This document shows positions 24,727-33,650 of a DNA stretch of 64,000 nucleotides, in pieces (position 1 is the first letter of the stretch; the number at the start of each line of letters is the position of its first letter). The stretch comes from Clostridiaceae bacterium (GTDB lineage Bacteria; Bacillota; Clostridia; Lachnospirales; Lachnospiraceae). The notes beneath the pieces were generated by a model. It searched no databases, was not told the origin of the DNA, and saw only the letters and a program-made list of their open reading frames with translations. Both the position numbers and the translations under genes were made by a program. Location of the stretch: positions 129,818 through 193,817 of the forward strand of contig CABIXM010000005.1 in the NCBI GenBank assembly GCA_902362725.1. The letters run 5' to 3'.

Positions 24727-25782
24727 TCAGGAGTGGGTTCCGTCTCCGCCAATCTCTGTGACGAGCCCGTCTACCTGTACCGTATCCCAGACTTTTTCGT
24801 CCACCTGAAGCGGTGTCTCTTCCGCCCAGGCGTCCTCCAGACTCTTAAGATGCTCCTGCTTCGCGGATTCCTTCAGTTCCTCCAGTCGGTCCGCGGTGGC
24901 GTCCTCATCCAGATCGGAGACATGCTGTATCACATACCAGCCTTCCTCCGTGGTGACGACCTCCGACACGCCGCCCACCGGCAGCTCCCGGGCCTTCTGC
25001 GCCACATCCGGGTGGGCTCCGCCGTCGGTCTCTTCATTAAAATACACGTCGATGACCGTATGGGGGTACTGTTCGCCCGCCGCTGAAATATCGCCAAGCT
25101 CTGCCGCCAGAGCCGCAAAATTCTCCGCGTCCTTCTGAATCTTCTGAAGCTCTTCCTCTGTAAATGGGGTGTAATTGCCCTCCAGATCATAGAGTCCTGT
25201 GTTGGAAAACAGTGCGTAGGTCAGCCTGCCGACCCTTGCCTCTTCCTCGCTTATCTCCGGCTCGTATTCCGCCCGGATAGCCTCAGCCACCTTACCCGCC
25301 AGCTCGTTGCGGGTAAGATAGCGTTCCACACTCTCCCGGTCCGCCCCGGCAGCCTTAAGCACCGCCTCTGTGTTATTTTCCATAAAATTCTGTGCCCGGA
25401 AGGCAATCTGCTCCTGCTCCTCGTCGGTCAGTGTCACGCCATACTCGGACGCGTGGGCGCACAGAAGATGGAGCTCCGTCAGGGTGTCCAGCACGCTGCT
25501 CTTCAGAAGCTCCGCCAGGGTCTGGCCGCTGTCGTCGGCCTCCTGCTGCCACAGGGTCTCCCCGAAGCTTTCATAGTAGGCGTATTCCCACTGCTCCTGC
25601 AGCATCCGGGTATAGAACAGGGCCTCTTCCAGGTAAATGGGTTCGTCGCCCAGGGTGGCCAGGGCCGTTCCGGTCTCCTGCTCCAGCGCCCGCGGAACGG
25701 ACGCTTCCCGTTTCCCGCAGCCGATCACCGTCACTGCCGCCAGCACCACAAGGATTCCAAGCTTCTTTAAATTTTTTCTCAT
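24727..25782 (-). CDS. PpiC/SurA-type foldase lipoprotein (second of two)
   Basis: This 351-residue lipoprotein (lipobox VIGC, Cys near residue 22) is a paralogue of the gene at 23382. Its start overlaps the mfd stop as ATGA, so it is translated by coupling to mfd. The segment from about residue 260 (ARELPVGGVSEVVTTEEGWYVIQH) is the recognisable parvulin-like core, flanked by acidic helical regions. PrsA-type foldases help exported proteins fold on the outer face of the membrane. The link of surface foldases to the repair gene mfd is probably one of transcription only. Confidence 0.82.
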   Translation of the reverse strand: MRKNLKKLGILVVLAAVTVIGCGKREASVPRALEQETGTALATLGDEPIYLEEALFYTRMLQEQWEYAYYESFGETLWQQEADDSGQTLAELLKSSVLDTLTELHLLCAHASEYGVTLTDEEQEQIAFRAQNFMENNTEAVLKAAGADRESVERYLTRNELAGKVAEAIRAEYEPEISEEEARVGRLTYALFSNTGLYDLEGNYTPFTEEELQKIQKDAENFAALAAELGDISAAGEQYPHTVIDVYFNEETDGGAHPDVAQKARELPVGGVSEVVTTEEGWYVIQHVSDLDEDATADRLEELKESAKQEHLKSLEDAWAEETPLQVDEKVWDTVQVDGLVTEIGGDGTHS

Positions 25783-28700
25783 GTACGATCCTCCAGCAAT
25801 TCCTGCATTTGTTCAAGGATGCTCTCCGCCAGCTTCAGGGGATCTGCCTCCTCGCCGCGGCTGTTCTTCTGTCTGCGGTAATAGAATGCCGGTTTCTCGC
25901 CTTTGATGAATTTCATCCTTCCGTCGAAGCGGGCCAGAAATTCCGGGAATGCCGCCGGGTTCAGTCTTGCCTTCTCATACAGAGCCAGCCGTATCTCATC
26001 GGGTTTCTCAACAATCTCTTTAACATATACGTTGTGAGCCCTGATTTTCAGACAGGCTACGGCAAGAAGATTTTGTACGGCCTTCGGAAGATCGCCGAAA
26101 CGATCCAGAAGCTCATCCTGCATGTCTTCACTCTCCTCGAAGGTCTCGATCCCGGCAATGCGCTTGTAGATGTCCAGCTTCTGGCTTTCACTGCGGATGT
26201 AGGTGCTTGGAATATAGGCGTCAATGTCCATATCCACCGTGGTCTGGAACTCGTCTTCATCCACATCCAGGCCCTTTTCCCGCTTCACGGCTTCGTTCAG
26301 CATCTTGCAGTACAGATCGTAACCCACAGCCTCCATATGGCCGTGCTGCTGCTCGCCCAGCAGATTGCCCGCGCCCCGGATTTCCAGATCCCGCATGGCG
26401 ATCTTGAAGCCGCTGCCCAGCTCCGTAAATTCCTTGATGGCGCCCAGACGCTTCTCGGCCACCTCTTTGAGCATCTTATCCCGCCGATACATGAGGAAGG
26501 CATAGGAAGTCCGGTTGGAACGGCCCACGCGGCCACGGAGCTGATAGAGCTGGGACAACCCTAAGTTATCCGCGTCGTGGATGATCATGGTATTGGCGTT
26601 GGAAATGTCCAGGCCGGTCTCTATAATGGTGGTGGACACCAGCACATCGATTTCCCCGTTGATAAAATCGAACATGATGCGCTCCAGTTCATGCTCCTTC
26701 ATCTGACCGTGGGCGAAGGCCACCGTGGCCTCCGGTACCAGCCCGGCCACCTGGGCCGCCACCTCTGCGATGTTATTGACACGATTGTATACATAATACA
26801 CCTGGCCGCCCCGGGACAGCTCCCGGCTGATGGCAGCACGGACCATCTCGCTGTCATATTCCATCACATAAGTCTGAATCGGCAGACGATCCTGGGGCGC
26901 TTCCTCCAGCACACTCATGTCGCGGATGCCGATGAGGCTCATATGCAGGGTTCGCGGAATCGGCGTGGCAGTCAGGGTCAGGACGTCCACATTTTCCTTA
27001 AGTTTCTTGATTTTCTCTTTGTGGGCTACGCCGAAGCGCTGCTCCTCGTCAATGATCAGAAGACCCAGATCCTTGAATTCCACATCGGAGGACAGGACCC
27101 GGTGGGTTCCGATGACGATGTCCACGAAGCCCTTTTTCAGATCCGTGATGGATTTCTTAATCTCGCCCGGAGTGCGGAACCGGGACAAAAGGTCGATGCG
27201 CACCGGGAAATCCTTCATGCGCTGAACGAAGGTATTATAATGCTGCTGGGCCAGAATCGTAGTCGGCACCAGGTAGACTACCTGTTTATTTTCCTGCACA
27301 GCCTTGAAGGCGGCGCGGATAGCGATCTCGGTCTTGCCGTAACCCACATCGCCGCAAATCAGGCGGTCCATAATCTTCGTACTCTCCATGTCCCGCTTGG
27401 TGGCTTCGATGGCCAGCTGCTGATCCTCCGTCTCCTCGAAGGGGAACAGCTCCTCGAACTCCGTCTGCCAGACCGTATCCGGGCCGTAAACATAGCCCTG
27501 CTTCTCCTGCCGGGCCGCGTAGAGCAGCACCAGATCTCTGGCCACCTCCTGCACAGCTCCACGGACCTTCGACTTGGTGCGGGTCCACTCGCTGCCGCCC
27601 AGGCGGTTCAGCTTGGGTTTTCTGGCGTCGGATCCGGCGTATTTCTGGATCATTTCCAACTGGGTCGCCAGGATGTAGAGATTGCCGCCCTTGGCGTATT
27701 CGATCTTGATGTAGTCCTTCATGACCTTGTCGACTTCTACCTTCTCAATGCCGCGGTAGATGCCGAGACCGTGATTTTCATGCACCACATAGTCGCCGGG
27801 CTTGATATCTGAGAAGCTCTGGATCTTCTGGCCCTCGTAGGTCTTCTGCTTCTTCCGCTTTTTTGTCTTCTCCCGGCCGAAGATATCGGTCTCGGAAATG
27901 ACAGCAAAGCGAAGCATCGGATACTCATACCCCCTGTGCAGGCTGCCGTGGACCACCATGATTTCTGACGGGTTCACGACGCGCCCGGGATCCTCGCTGT
28001 AGAAGCTGTTCAGCTCCTCGTCCTGCAGATCCGCCGCCAGACGCCTGGCTCTGGTTCCGGAAGCACACATGAGGATGATGGCGTACTTTTCTTTCTTCCA
28101 GCGCTTCAGATCTTTCACCAGGGTGGGGAAGCTGTTGTTGTAAGGATTGATGGAACGGGCGTCGATCTGATAGCGGCCTGTGACCTCCCATTCCGGCGCT
28201 TTCTGCTCCAGCAGGCTGAAGGCCAGGCAGTTTCTCCGGTTCAGGCGGGACGTGATCTCCTCGCTTCCATATAAGAGGCGTGCCTCCTCGGGCAGGGCCT
28301 CTCCTTTGGCCGCCCGATTGGCCATGCTTTCCTCGAATTCTTTCTCTACGGTGCGGCCCTTTTCCAGAATCCGGGTAGGCTCATCCAGGAAAATCAGGGA
28401 TTTACCCGGTTCAAAATAGTCCAAGAAGCTGACGGTCTCCTCTTTTTCATCGGGCACTGGTTCCGCCGCCGGATAAATGACAATTTCTTCCAGATTTTCC
28501 ATGGAACGCTGGCTTTCCACATCAAAGCTTCGGATGGAATCCACCTCGTCGTCCCAGAACTCGATCCGCCAGGGGGCGTCCTCGGTCAGGGCATAGATAT
28601 CCACGATGCCACCGCGGACGGCGAACTGGCCTGGAGCCTCCACCTGGATCTCCCGTTCGTAGCCCAGACGGCTCAGCTTCTCCGCCAGGGCGTCGATCTG

Positions 28701-29135
28701 GACAATGCTGTCCTGGCCGATACACAGAATGGAGTCTTCCACTTTTTTCAGGGGGCGCAGGCGATCCATCAGGCCGTCGAAGGTGGTAATCACCGTGACT
28801 TCTTCCCGGGTAAGCAGGGCCTGCAGGGCGCGGACTCTCTGCTGCACCAGCAGGTTACCCTGCATGTCTGCATGGAAAAACAGGAAATCCTTCGCCTGAT
28901 AGAGGACGGCCTGCCGGTCGAAATACCGGCAGTCTTCGTAGATTTCCTTTGCTTTCTGTTCGCTGTAGGTGATGATCAGCCTCTGTCTATAGCCCTGCCA
29001 CAGGGCACAGGCCGCGTGTACCTTCTGGGAGTCTACGCAGCCGGAGATCCAGAGGACTCCTTTATTTTTTTTCAGCTTTTCGGCGATCTGCCCGTAGGCG
29101 CCAAGCTGCTGAAAGGGCTTGATAAATGCTTGCAT
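25779..29135 (-). CDS. mfd: transcription-repair coupling factor
   Basis: Mfd is a DNA translocase that displaces RNA polymerase stalled at lesions and recruits UvrA. The 1118-residue protein has a UvrB-homology region in the N-terminal third, the RNA-polymerase-interaction domain (SDIKPGDYVVHENHGLGIYR) and a RecG-like motor: Walker A ICGDVGYGKTE, the DEEQ box IIDEEQRFGV, TATPIPRTLH and QLRGRVGRSNR. The start at 29135 follows AGAGGTG; the in-frame ATG at 29156 directly abuts a hairpin with no ribosome site. It heads the operon with the two foldases and the possible DUF3877 gene. Confidence 0.96.
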   Translation of the reverse strand: MQAFIKPFQQLGAYGQIAEKLKKNKGVLWISGCVDSQKVHAACALWQGYRQRLIITYSEQKAKEIYEDCRYFDRQAVLYQAKDFLFFHADMQGNLLVQQRVRALQALLTREEVTVITTFDGLMDRLRPLKKVEDSILCIGQDSIVQIDALAEKLSRLGYEREIQVEAPGQFAVRGGIVDIYALTEDAPWRIEFWDDEVDSIRSFDVESQRSMENLEEIVIYPAAEPVPDEKEETVSFLDYFEPGKSLIFLDEPTRILEKGRTVEKEFEESMANRAAKGEALPEEARLLYGSEEITSRLNRRNCLAFSLLEQKAPEWEVTGRYQIDARSINPYNNSFPTLVKDLKRWKKEKYAIILMCASGTRARRLAADLQDEELNSFYSEDPGRVVNPSEIMVVHGSLHRGYEYPMLRFAVISETDIFGREKTKKRKKQKTYEGQKIQSFSDIKPGDYVVHENHGLGIYRGIEKVEVDKVMKDYIKIEYAKGGNLYILATQLEMIQKYAGSDARKPKLNRLGGSEWTRTKSKVRGAVQEVARDLVLLYAARQEKQGYVYGPDTVWQTEFEELFPFEETEDQQLAIEATKRDMESTKIMDRLICGDVGYGKTEIAIRAAFKAVQENKQVVYLVPTTILAQQHYNTFVQRMKDFPVRIDLLSRFRTPGEIKKSITDLKKGFVDIVIGTHRVLSSDVEFKDLGLLIIDEEQRFGVAHKEKIKKLKENVDVLTLTATPIPRTLHMSLIGIRDMSVLEEAPQDRLPIQTYVMEYDSEMVRAAISRELSRGGQVYYVYNRVNNIAEVAAQVAGLVPEATVAFAHGQMKEHELERIMFDFINGEIDVLVSTTIIETGLDISNANTMIIHDADNLGLSQLYQLRGRVGRSNRTSYAFLMYRRDKMLKEVAEKRLGAIKEFTELGSGFKIAMRDLEIRGAGNLLGEQQHGHMEAVGYDLYCKMLNEAVKREKGLDVDEDEFQTTVDMDIDAYIPSTYIRSESQKLDIYKRIAGIETFEESEDMQDELLDRFGDLPKAVQNLLAVACLKIRAHNVYVKEIVEKPDEIRLALYEKARLNPAAFPEFLARFDGRMKFIKGEKPAFYYRRQKNSRGEEADPLKLAESILEQMQELLEDRT

Positions 29136-29154
29136 GCTGCACCTCTGATAAGTC

Positions 29155-29300
29155 ATAACAGTTCAGTACCTGAACTGTTATAATGCAAAATCCATGAAAA
29201 TCAGCTTCACTGATGGGATTTTGCACTCCTGAATCACTTTCTTACGCCTTCAGCAGCAAGTGCTTCAGGCTACTTCATAGTTACTGCTTTCTCTTAGTTA
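29155..29300. repeat. structured intergenic repeat, family B, copy 1
   Basis: The element starts with a perfect hairpin (ATAACAGTTCA/TGAACTGTTAT, 29155-29181). A long hairpin TGCAAAATCC...GGATTTTGCA follows, with inner stem ATCAG/CTGAT. Then comes the linker TGAATCACTTTCTTACG and a third hairpin GCCT/AGGC. Copy 2 at 53861-53987 has changed stem bases on both sides. It fills the mfd-pth gap. Confidence 0.78.
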
Positions 29301-29304
29301 CTAT

Positions 29305-29880
29305 TTATTCATGCTTTTTCTTATTATACAGGTTCATGGCTTCGTCGGTGCGATCCTGAACCATCAGCTCTACGGCGTCCGCGGCCTGGGCGATGGCTTC
29401 TTCGACTTTTTGGCGATCCTCCTGGGTAAAATGGCCGAGGACGTAGGCGGCCAGGTCGTAGTCTTTCGGTTTTTCGCCTACGCCGACGCGGACACGTTTA
29501 AATTCCTGGGTGCCCAGGTGGGCGATGATGTCTTTGATGCCATTGTGGCCACCGGCGCTGCCTTTTTTACGGACACGGATGTAACCGGGCTCCAGAGCGA
29601 TGTCATCGTAGATGACGATGACTTCGGTGGCGGGGTCTAACTTATAGAAGTTCACGGCCTCGCCGATGCTGTTGCCGCTCAGGTTCATGTAAGTCTGAGG
29701 CTTCAGAAGAAGGACTTTCTGGCCCTCAATGATGCCGGTTCCGCAGATGGCCTGGAATTTTTTGGTGTTCATGGAGATGTGGTAGCGGTCGGCGAGATAC
29801 GTGATCGTGTCAAAGCCGATGTTGTGGCGGGTGTGATCGTATTGTGCGGTGGGGTTGCCAAGGCCGGCGATGATATACAT
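29305..29880 (-). CDS. pth: peptidyl-tRNA hydrolase
   Basis: Pth releases peptides from prematurely dissociated peptidyl-tRNA and is essential for recycling tRNA. The 191-residue protein has the family blocks IAGLGNPTAQYDHTRHNIGF (with the catalytic His), LLKPQTYMNLSG, IYDDIALEPG and RKKGSAGGHNGI. The spoVG-pth-mfd neighbourhood matches the Bacillus order. The start follows AGGAGAA. Upstream is a gene-free stretch packed with hairpins. Confidence 0.96.
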   Translation of the reverse strand: MYIIAGLGNPTAQYDHTRHNIGFDTITYLADRYHISMNTKKFQAICGTGIIEGQKVLLLKPQTYMNLSGNSIGEAVNFYKLDPATEVIVIYDDIALEPGYIRVRKKGSAGGHNGIKDIIAHLGTQEFKRVRVGVGEKPKDYDLAAYVLGHFTQEDRQKVEEAIAQAADAVELMVQDRTDEAMNLYNKKKHE

Positions 29881-29916
29881 GGTGGGGTTCTCCTTTTTCT
29901 ATTTTCTATGACGGAC

Positions 29917-29987
29917 GCTCTGCAGGGTTCGGAAATCGTGTGTTCGGACGTTTCACGGACACCCTGATTTCCCGAATCCCACAGAGC
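29917..29987. repeat. large imperfect hairpin upstream of pth
   Basis: GCTCTG (29917-29922) pairs with CAGAGC (29982-29987), and GGGTTCGGAAATC pairs with GATTTCCCGAATCCC inside it with one bulge. It belongs to the 542-base gene-free region 29881-30422. Confidence 0.65.
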
Positions 29988-30004
29988 TGGTTATGGTGAA
30001 CTAC

Positions 30005-30046
30005 CGGGGGAAGCACCGCGGCCTGAGGCCGTGAGTGCTTCCGGGT
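30005..30046. repeat. GC-rich hairpin upstream of pth
   Basis: GGAAGCAC (30009-30016) pairs with GTGCTTCC (30035-30042), with inner stem CGGCC/GGCCG. No T tract follows on either side, so it is not an ordinary terminator. Confidence 0.65.
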
Positions 30047-30130
30047 TGTTTGAGTCGATAGGGTTCTTTCTTTCCTATCATACAGGAGTTTTGCGGCGTT
30101 GGCAAGGGGCGAGGCCTCACTACGTAGTGT

Positions 30131-30308
30131 GGCGGGACAGATAGGGGGTGGGGGACGTTAGCGTATTTCCCGTAGGGAGGAGCAGGCTGGCAGGGCTCAT
30201 GGGCGCCTGTTTGAGGCCGGAGGCCGAGTTGCGCAGGAATGAGCCCGGATCGGCCGCCTGCGACGAGTAGGGAAATCCGCGTGTCCCCCACCCCCTATCT
30301 GTCCCGCC
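30131..30308. repeat. 178-bp inverted-repeat element
   Basis: The 26-base arm at 30131-30156 (starting GGCGGGACAGATAGGGGGTG) is matched exactly by its complement at 30283-30308. Pairing continues inward through GCGTATTTCCC / GGGAAATCCGC and GGGCTCAT / ATGAGCCC. The whole segment can fold into one long GC-rich rod. There is no ORF across it that I trust. It may be a MITE-like insertion or a structured RNA. Confidence 0.8.
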
Positions 30309-30361
30309 GCACGCTCGTCCCCAACACACCCTCCGCCTCGCGTCCCCTTCCACAACCGTGC

Positions 30362-30393
30362 AAAAAAGGCGCCGCCCCTTCCGGACGACGCCT
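30362..30393 (-). terminator. terminator after spoVG
   Basis: On the minus strand AGGCGTCGTCC and GGGGCGGCGCCT pair around GGAA (one G-U) and end in TTTTTT. Confidence 0.85.
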
Positions 30394-30422
30394 TCCCCCT
30401 ACATTATATCTCGCTCCACTAG

Positions 30423-30698
30423 CTAAGCCTCTTCTTCTGCCTCTACCAAAGCTGCCTCGTACTTATCCAGAATGATTGTCTGAATGTGATCTCTGGTGCC
30501 GGAGTTGATGGGATGTGCGATATCCCGGTATTCTCCGTCAGACGCTTTTCTGCTCGGCATCGCGATAAACAGTCCTTTTTCGCCCTCGATCACCTTGATA
30601 TCATGAACCACAAATTCATCATCAATGGTAATCGACACGACGGCCTTCATCTTACCTTCCTTTGACACCTTCCGTACGCGTACGTCTGTAATCTGCAT
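30423..30698 (-). CDS. spoVG: septation protein SpoVG
   Basis: SpoVG is a small RNA- and DNA-binding regulator that affects cell division and sporulation. The 91-residue protein begins [20 protein letters not shown] and has the conserved [11 protein letters not shown] and FIAMPSRK blocks and the RDIAHPIN motif. It has its own terminator and lies downstream of glgC-glgD in the same direction, 73 bases after glgD. Confidence 0.96.
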   Translation of the reverse strand: MQITDVRVRKVSKEGKMKAVVSITIDDEFVVHDIKVIEGEKGLFIAMPSRKASDGEYRDIAHPINSGTRDHIQTIILDKYEAALVEAEEEA

Positions 30699-30771
30699 AC
30701 TTCCTGCCCCTTTCTTCTGCCCTTTTCAGGTCAGTTTATCATTTCAGTGCTCTCTTGTGGGCCGTCAGTCG

Positions 30772-31890
30772 TTACAGTACGTAACGCTCATTTTTCTCGA
30801 CGACTATCTTAACCCCATGCTCACCGATATAGCGAGAGTTGGCACGAATTGTATCACGACTTTCTACGATGCAGTTCTCTATGTAAGTATTATCGCCGAT
30901 ATACACTTCGTTGAGAATAATGGAGTTTTTAATCACACAGTTATTCCCCACGAACACTTTCTTAAATAAGATGGAATTCTCCACGGTTCCGTTGATGATA
31001 CAGCCGCTGGATACCAGTGAGTTTTTCACATCTGCGCCTGGATTATACTTGGCCGGAGGAAGATCCAGCACCTTGGAGTATACGTCCGGGTAGGTCTTGA
31101 AGAAGTATTTGCGGACGTCCGCCTTCAGGAAATCCATATTGGTCTCGTAGTAGGATTCTACGGACGCGATGTTGCTCCAGTAATCTGTGGTACGGTACGC
31201 AAAGATTCTCTTCAGGTTCTTATAACGAATCAGGATGTCGCGCACGAAATCGTAGCGATCCTCCTGGGCACATTTCTCGATCAGCTCAATGAGCTGTCTT
31301 CTGCGGATCACATAGATACCGCAGGATATGGTGCTGATCTGGGACTCCACCGGCTTCTCCTCGAATTCGGTGATGCGCCCTTCTTCGTCGGTCTTCACTA
31401 CGCCGAAGCGGGATACATCGGTGCCCATCGGCATGTCCTTACATACTACAGTAATGTCGGCCTTTTTCTCGATGTGGTATTCCAGCACTTTATTGTAATC
31501 CATCTTGTAGACTGCGTCTCCGGACGCGATGATTACATATGGTTCATGACTTTTCTTCAGCCAGTCCAGATTCTGATAGATGGAATCTGCAGTTCCACGA
31601 TACCAGGAGCTGTTCTCTGCAGTAATCGTCGGTGTGAAGATATACAGGCCTCCCTGCTTTCTTCCGAAGTCCCACCATTTGGATGAATTCAGGTGTTCGT
31701 TCAGGGAGCGCGCGTTATACTGTGTCAGCACTGCTACTCTCTGGATATGGGAGTTGGACATGTTGCTGAGCGCGAAGTCAATGCTCCGGTAACTGCCTGC
31801 CACGGGCATAGCCGCTACGGCGCGCTTGTTGGATAACTCTCTCATTCGGTGGTTATTTCCGCCTGCCAGTACAATTCCTATCGCTCTCAT
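30772..31890 (-). CDS. glgD: glucose-1-phosphate adenylyltransferase, GlgD subunit
   Basis: GlgD is the regulatory partner of GlgC in ADP-glucose synthesis for glycogen. In this 372-residue copy the nucleotide-binding loop reads AGGNNHRMRELS instead of the catalytic GGxGxRLxxLT, as expected for the non-catalytic subunit. A left-handed beta-helix hexapeptide region makes up the C-terminal third (from about residue 285). Its ATG shares one base with the glgC stop (TAATG), so both subunits are made in step. Confidence 0.93.
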   Translation of the reverse strand: MRAIGIVLAGGNNHRMRELSNKRAVAAMPVAGSYRSIDFALSNMSNSHIQRVAVLTQYNARSLNEHLNSSKWWDFGRKQGGLYIFTPTITAENSSWYRGTADSIYQNLDWLKKSHEPYVIIASGDAVYKMDYNKVLEYHIEKKADITVVCKDMPMGTDVSRFGVVKTDEEGRITEFEEKPVESQISTISCGIYVIRRRQLIELIEKCAQEDRYDFVRDILIRYKNLKRIFAYRTTDYWSNIASVESYYETNMDFLKADVRKYFFKTYPDVYSKVLDLPPAKYNPGADVKNSLVSSGCIINGTVENSILFKKVFVGNNCVIKNSIILNEVYIGDNTYIENCIVESRDTIRANSRYIGEHGVKIVVEKNERYVL

Positions 31891-33161
31891 TACCGTTCAC
31901 CTGCCTTTATTAATGTCTCGCCGCTTGCCAGCACGCCTTCGTCGTAATCATCCGGCGTGGTATCCCCGGAAATAGCGGTGTTCTTTCCTATCTTTACATT
32001 AGGCGGTATGTAGGAATTCTCTCCGATAGTAACCAGTCCAAAGGAGTAAATCTTCGGCTGTACCTTGTTCGGAACCTCCTCGCCGATGCCCATCTGTACG
32101 CCGTCGGAAATCTCAGCCTCTTCCGCGATGATGGCTCTGTCGATAGTACAGTTCTCGCCGATGGTCGTATTCTTCATGATAATGGAGTCGCGCACCACTG
32201 TGCCCTTTCCTATGGTAACGCCGGCGCCGATAACAGAATTGTATACATCTCCGTATATCTCGGCTCCTCCGGTAATCAGGCTTTTCTCAATCTTGGATTC
32301 CGCGGATACATACTGAGGCGGTACGGCGTCGCTCTTGGTATAAATCTTCCAGAATTCTTCATAGAGGTTGAATTCCGGAATGATATCGATGAGCTCCATG
32401 TTCGCTTCCCAGTAAGAACCGAGGGTTCCTACGTCCTTCCAGTAGCCGTTAAACTCGAAGGCAAACAGACGGTTGCCATTGTCATGGCAGTACGGGATGA
32501 TATGTTTTCCGAAATCACAGTTTGGCTGGCTGGAAAGCTGAATCAGCGCATTCCGCAGGATCGGCCAACTGAAGATATAGATACCCATGGAAGCCAGATT
32601 GCTTCTGGGGTGCTCCGGCTTCTCTTCGAACTCTGTAATCTGGTTATTGTCATCGGTGATCATGATGCCGAAACGATTGGCTTCTTCCATCGGTACCGGC
32701 ATAACGGCAATCGTTACGTCCGCGTTATTTTCCTTATGGAAATCCAGCATCACCTGGTAATCCATCTTATAGATATGGTCTCCGGAAAGGATCAGTACGT
32801 AATCCGGATTATAGGTATCAATGTAATCCAGATTCTGGTAAATCGCATTGGCTGTTCCGGTATACCATTCGCTGTTTGTACTCTTCTCATACGGCGGGAG
32901 TACAGTTACACCGCCCACGTTGCGATCCAGATCCCACGGCATTCCAATTCCGATATGGGTGTTCAGACGCAACGGCTGATACTGTGTCAGAACTCCGACC
33001 GTATCTACACCTGAATTGATGCAGTTGCTCAACGGGAAATCAATTATTCTGTACTTTCCACCGAAAGATACAGCGGGCTTCGCTACTTTCGCAGTTAAAA
33101 CCCCGAGACGGCTTCCCTGACCGCCAGCCAGCAGCATGGCTATCATTTCTTTCTTAATCAC
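31890..33161 (-). CDS. glgC: glucose-1-phosphate adenylyltransferase, GlgC subunit
   Basis: GlgC makes ADP-glucose from ATP and glucose 1-phosphate, the first committed step of glycogen synthesis. The 423-residue protein has the catalytic loop [39 protein letters not shown], the metal-binding [10 protein letters not shown] and a C-terminal hexapeptide beta-helix. It is translationally coupled to glgD. No glycogen synthase or branching gene lies in this window; malQ about 20 kb away could process the glucan. Confidence 0.95.
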   Translation of the reverse strand: MIKKEMIAMLLAGGQGSRLGVLTAKVAKPAVSFGGKYRIIDFPLSNCINSGVDTVGVLTQYQPLRLNTHIGIGMPWDLDRNVGGVTVLPPYEKSTNSEWYTGTANAIYQNLDYIDTYNPDYVLILSGDHIYKMDYQVMLDFHKENNADVTIAVMPVPMEEANRFGIMITDDNNQITEFEEKPEHPRSNLASMGIYIFSWPILRNALIQLSSQPNCDFGKHIIPYCHDNGNRLFAFEFNGYWKDVGTLGSYWEANMELIDIIPEFNLYEEFWKIYTKSDAVPPQYVSAESKIEKSLITGGAEIYGDVYNSVIGAGVTIGKGTVVRDSIIMKNTTIGENCTIDRAIIAEEAEISDGVQMGIGEEVPNKVQPKIYSFGLVTIGENSYIPPNVKIGKNTAISGDTTPDDYDEGVLASGETLIKAGER

Positions 33162-33255
33162 CTAATCACCTCTTGCCCAAGTTTTTCATTCATGTCCCAT
33201 CTTTTTGTCCAATCAGTAACAAAAATCCTCCCCATTTGTCACTGGTTTCTAACAT

Positions 33256-33284
33256 ATTATACCATACCATTTGTAAATAGTGAA
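33256..33284 (-). promoter_or_regulatory. probable promoter of glgC-glgD
   Basis: Minus-strand TTCACT (33279-33284) and TATAAT (33256-33261), 17 bases apart, about 95 bases before glgC. The rest of the 489-base gap (33285-33523) is AT-rich with no recognised feature. Confidence 0.5.
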
Positions 33285-33523
33285 CATGAAATTGGAAAAT
33301 TTTGATTTTATTTTAAACATTTTGTGACAGTTTCAGAATCCAGAATTCGACATATTATCTATTATGTATTAAAATCAGGTTAATTTCTTGTTTAATATTC
33401 ATATTAAAACCCTATATCAGTATATTTTTTCCGTTTTTTCACAAAACACCAATATGAGATTTCCACTCATTTCCAGAGCCTGATGGTACAAATCGCACAA
33501 AGGTCTTTCTGCCAAGCCCAACC

Positions 33524-33552
33524 TTGCCAACTTTCTGCTCTAATGCTATACT
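33524..33552 (+). promoter_or_regulatory. promoter of murC
   Basis: TTGCCA (33524-33529) and TATACT (33547-33552), 17 bases apart, about 100 bases before the start codon. Confidence 0.65.
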
Positions 33553-33650
33553 ATTGCTATATAAAATGTGACAGGGAATATCTGGAATTTTTCCAGGCTT
33601 CCTGCGCACGCAAATTCAAAAACCATAGAAAAAACGAGGATGTGTATAGT

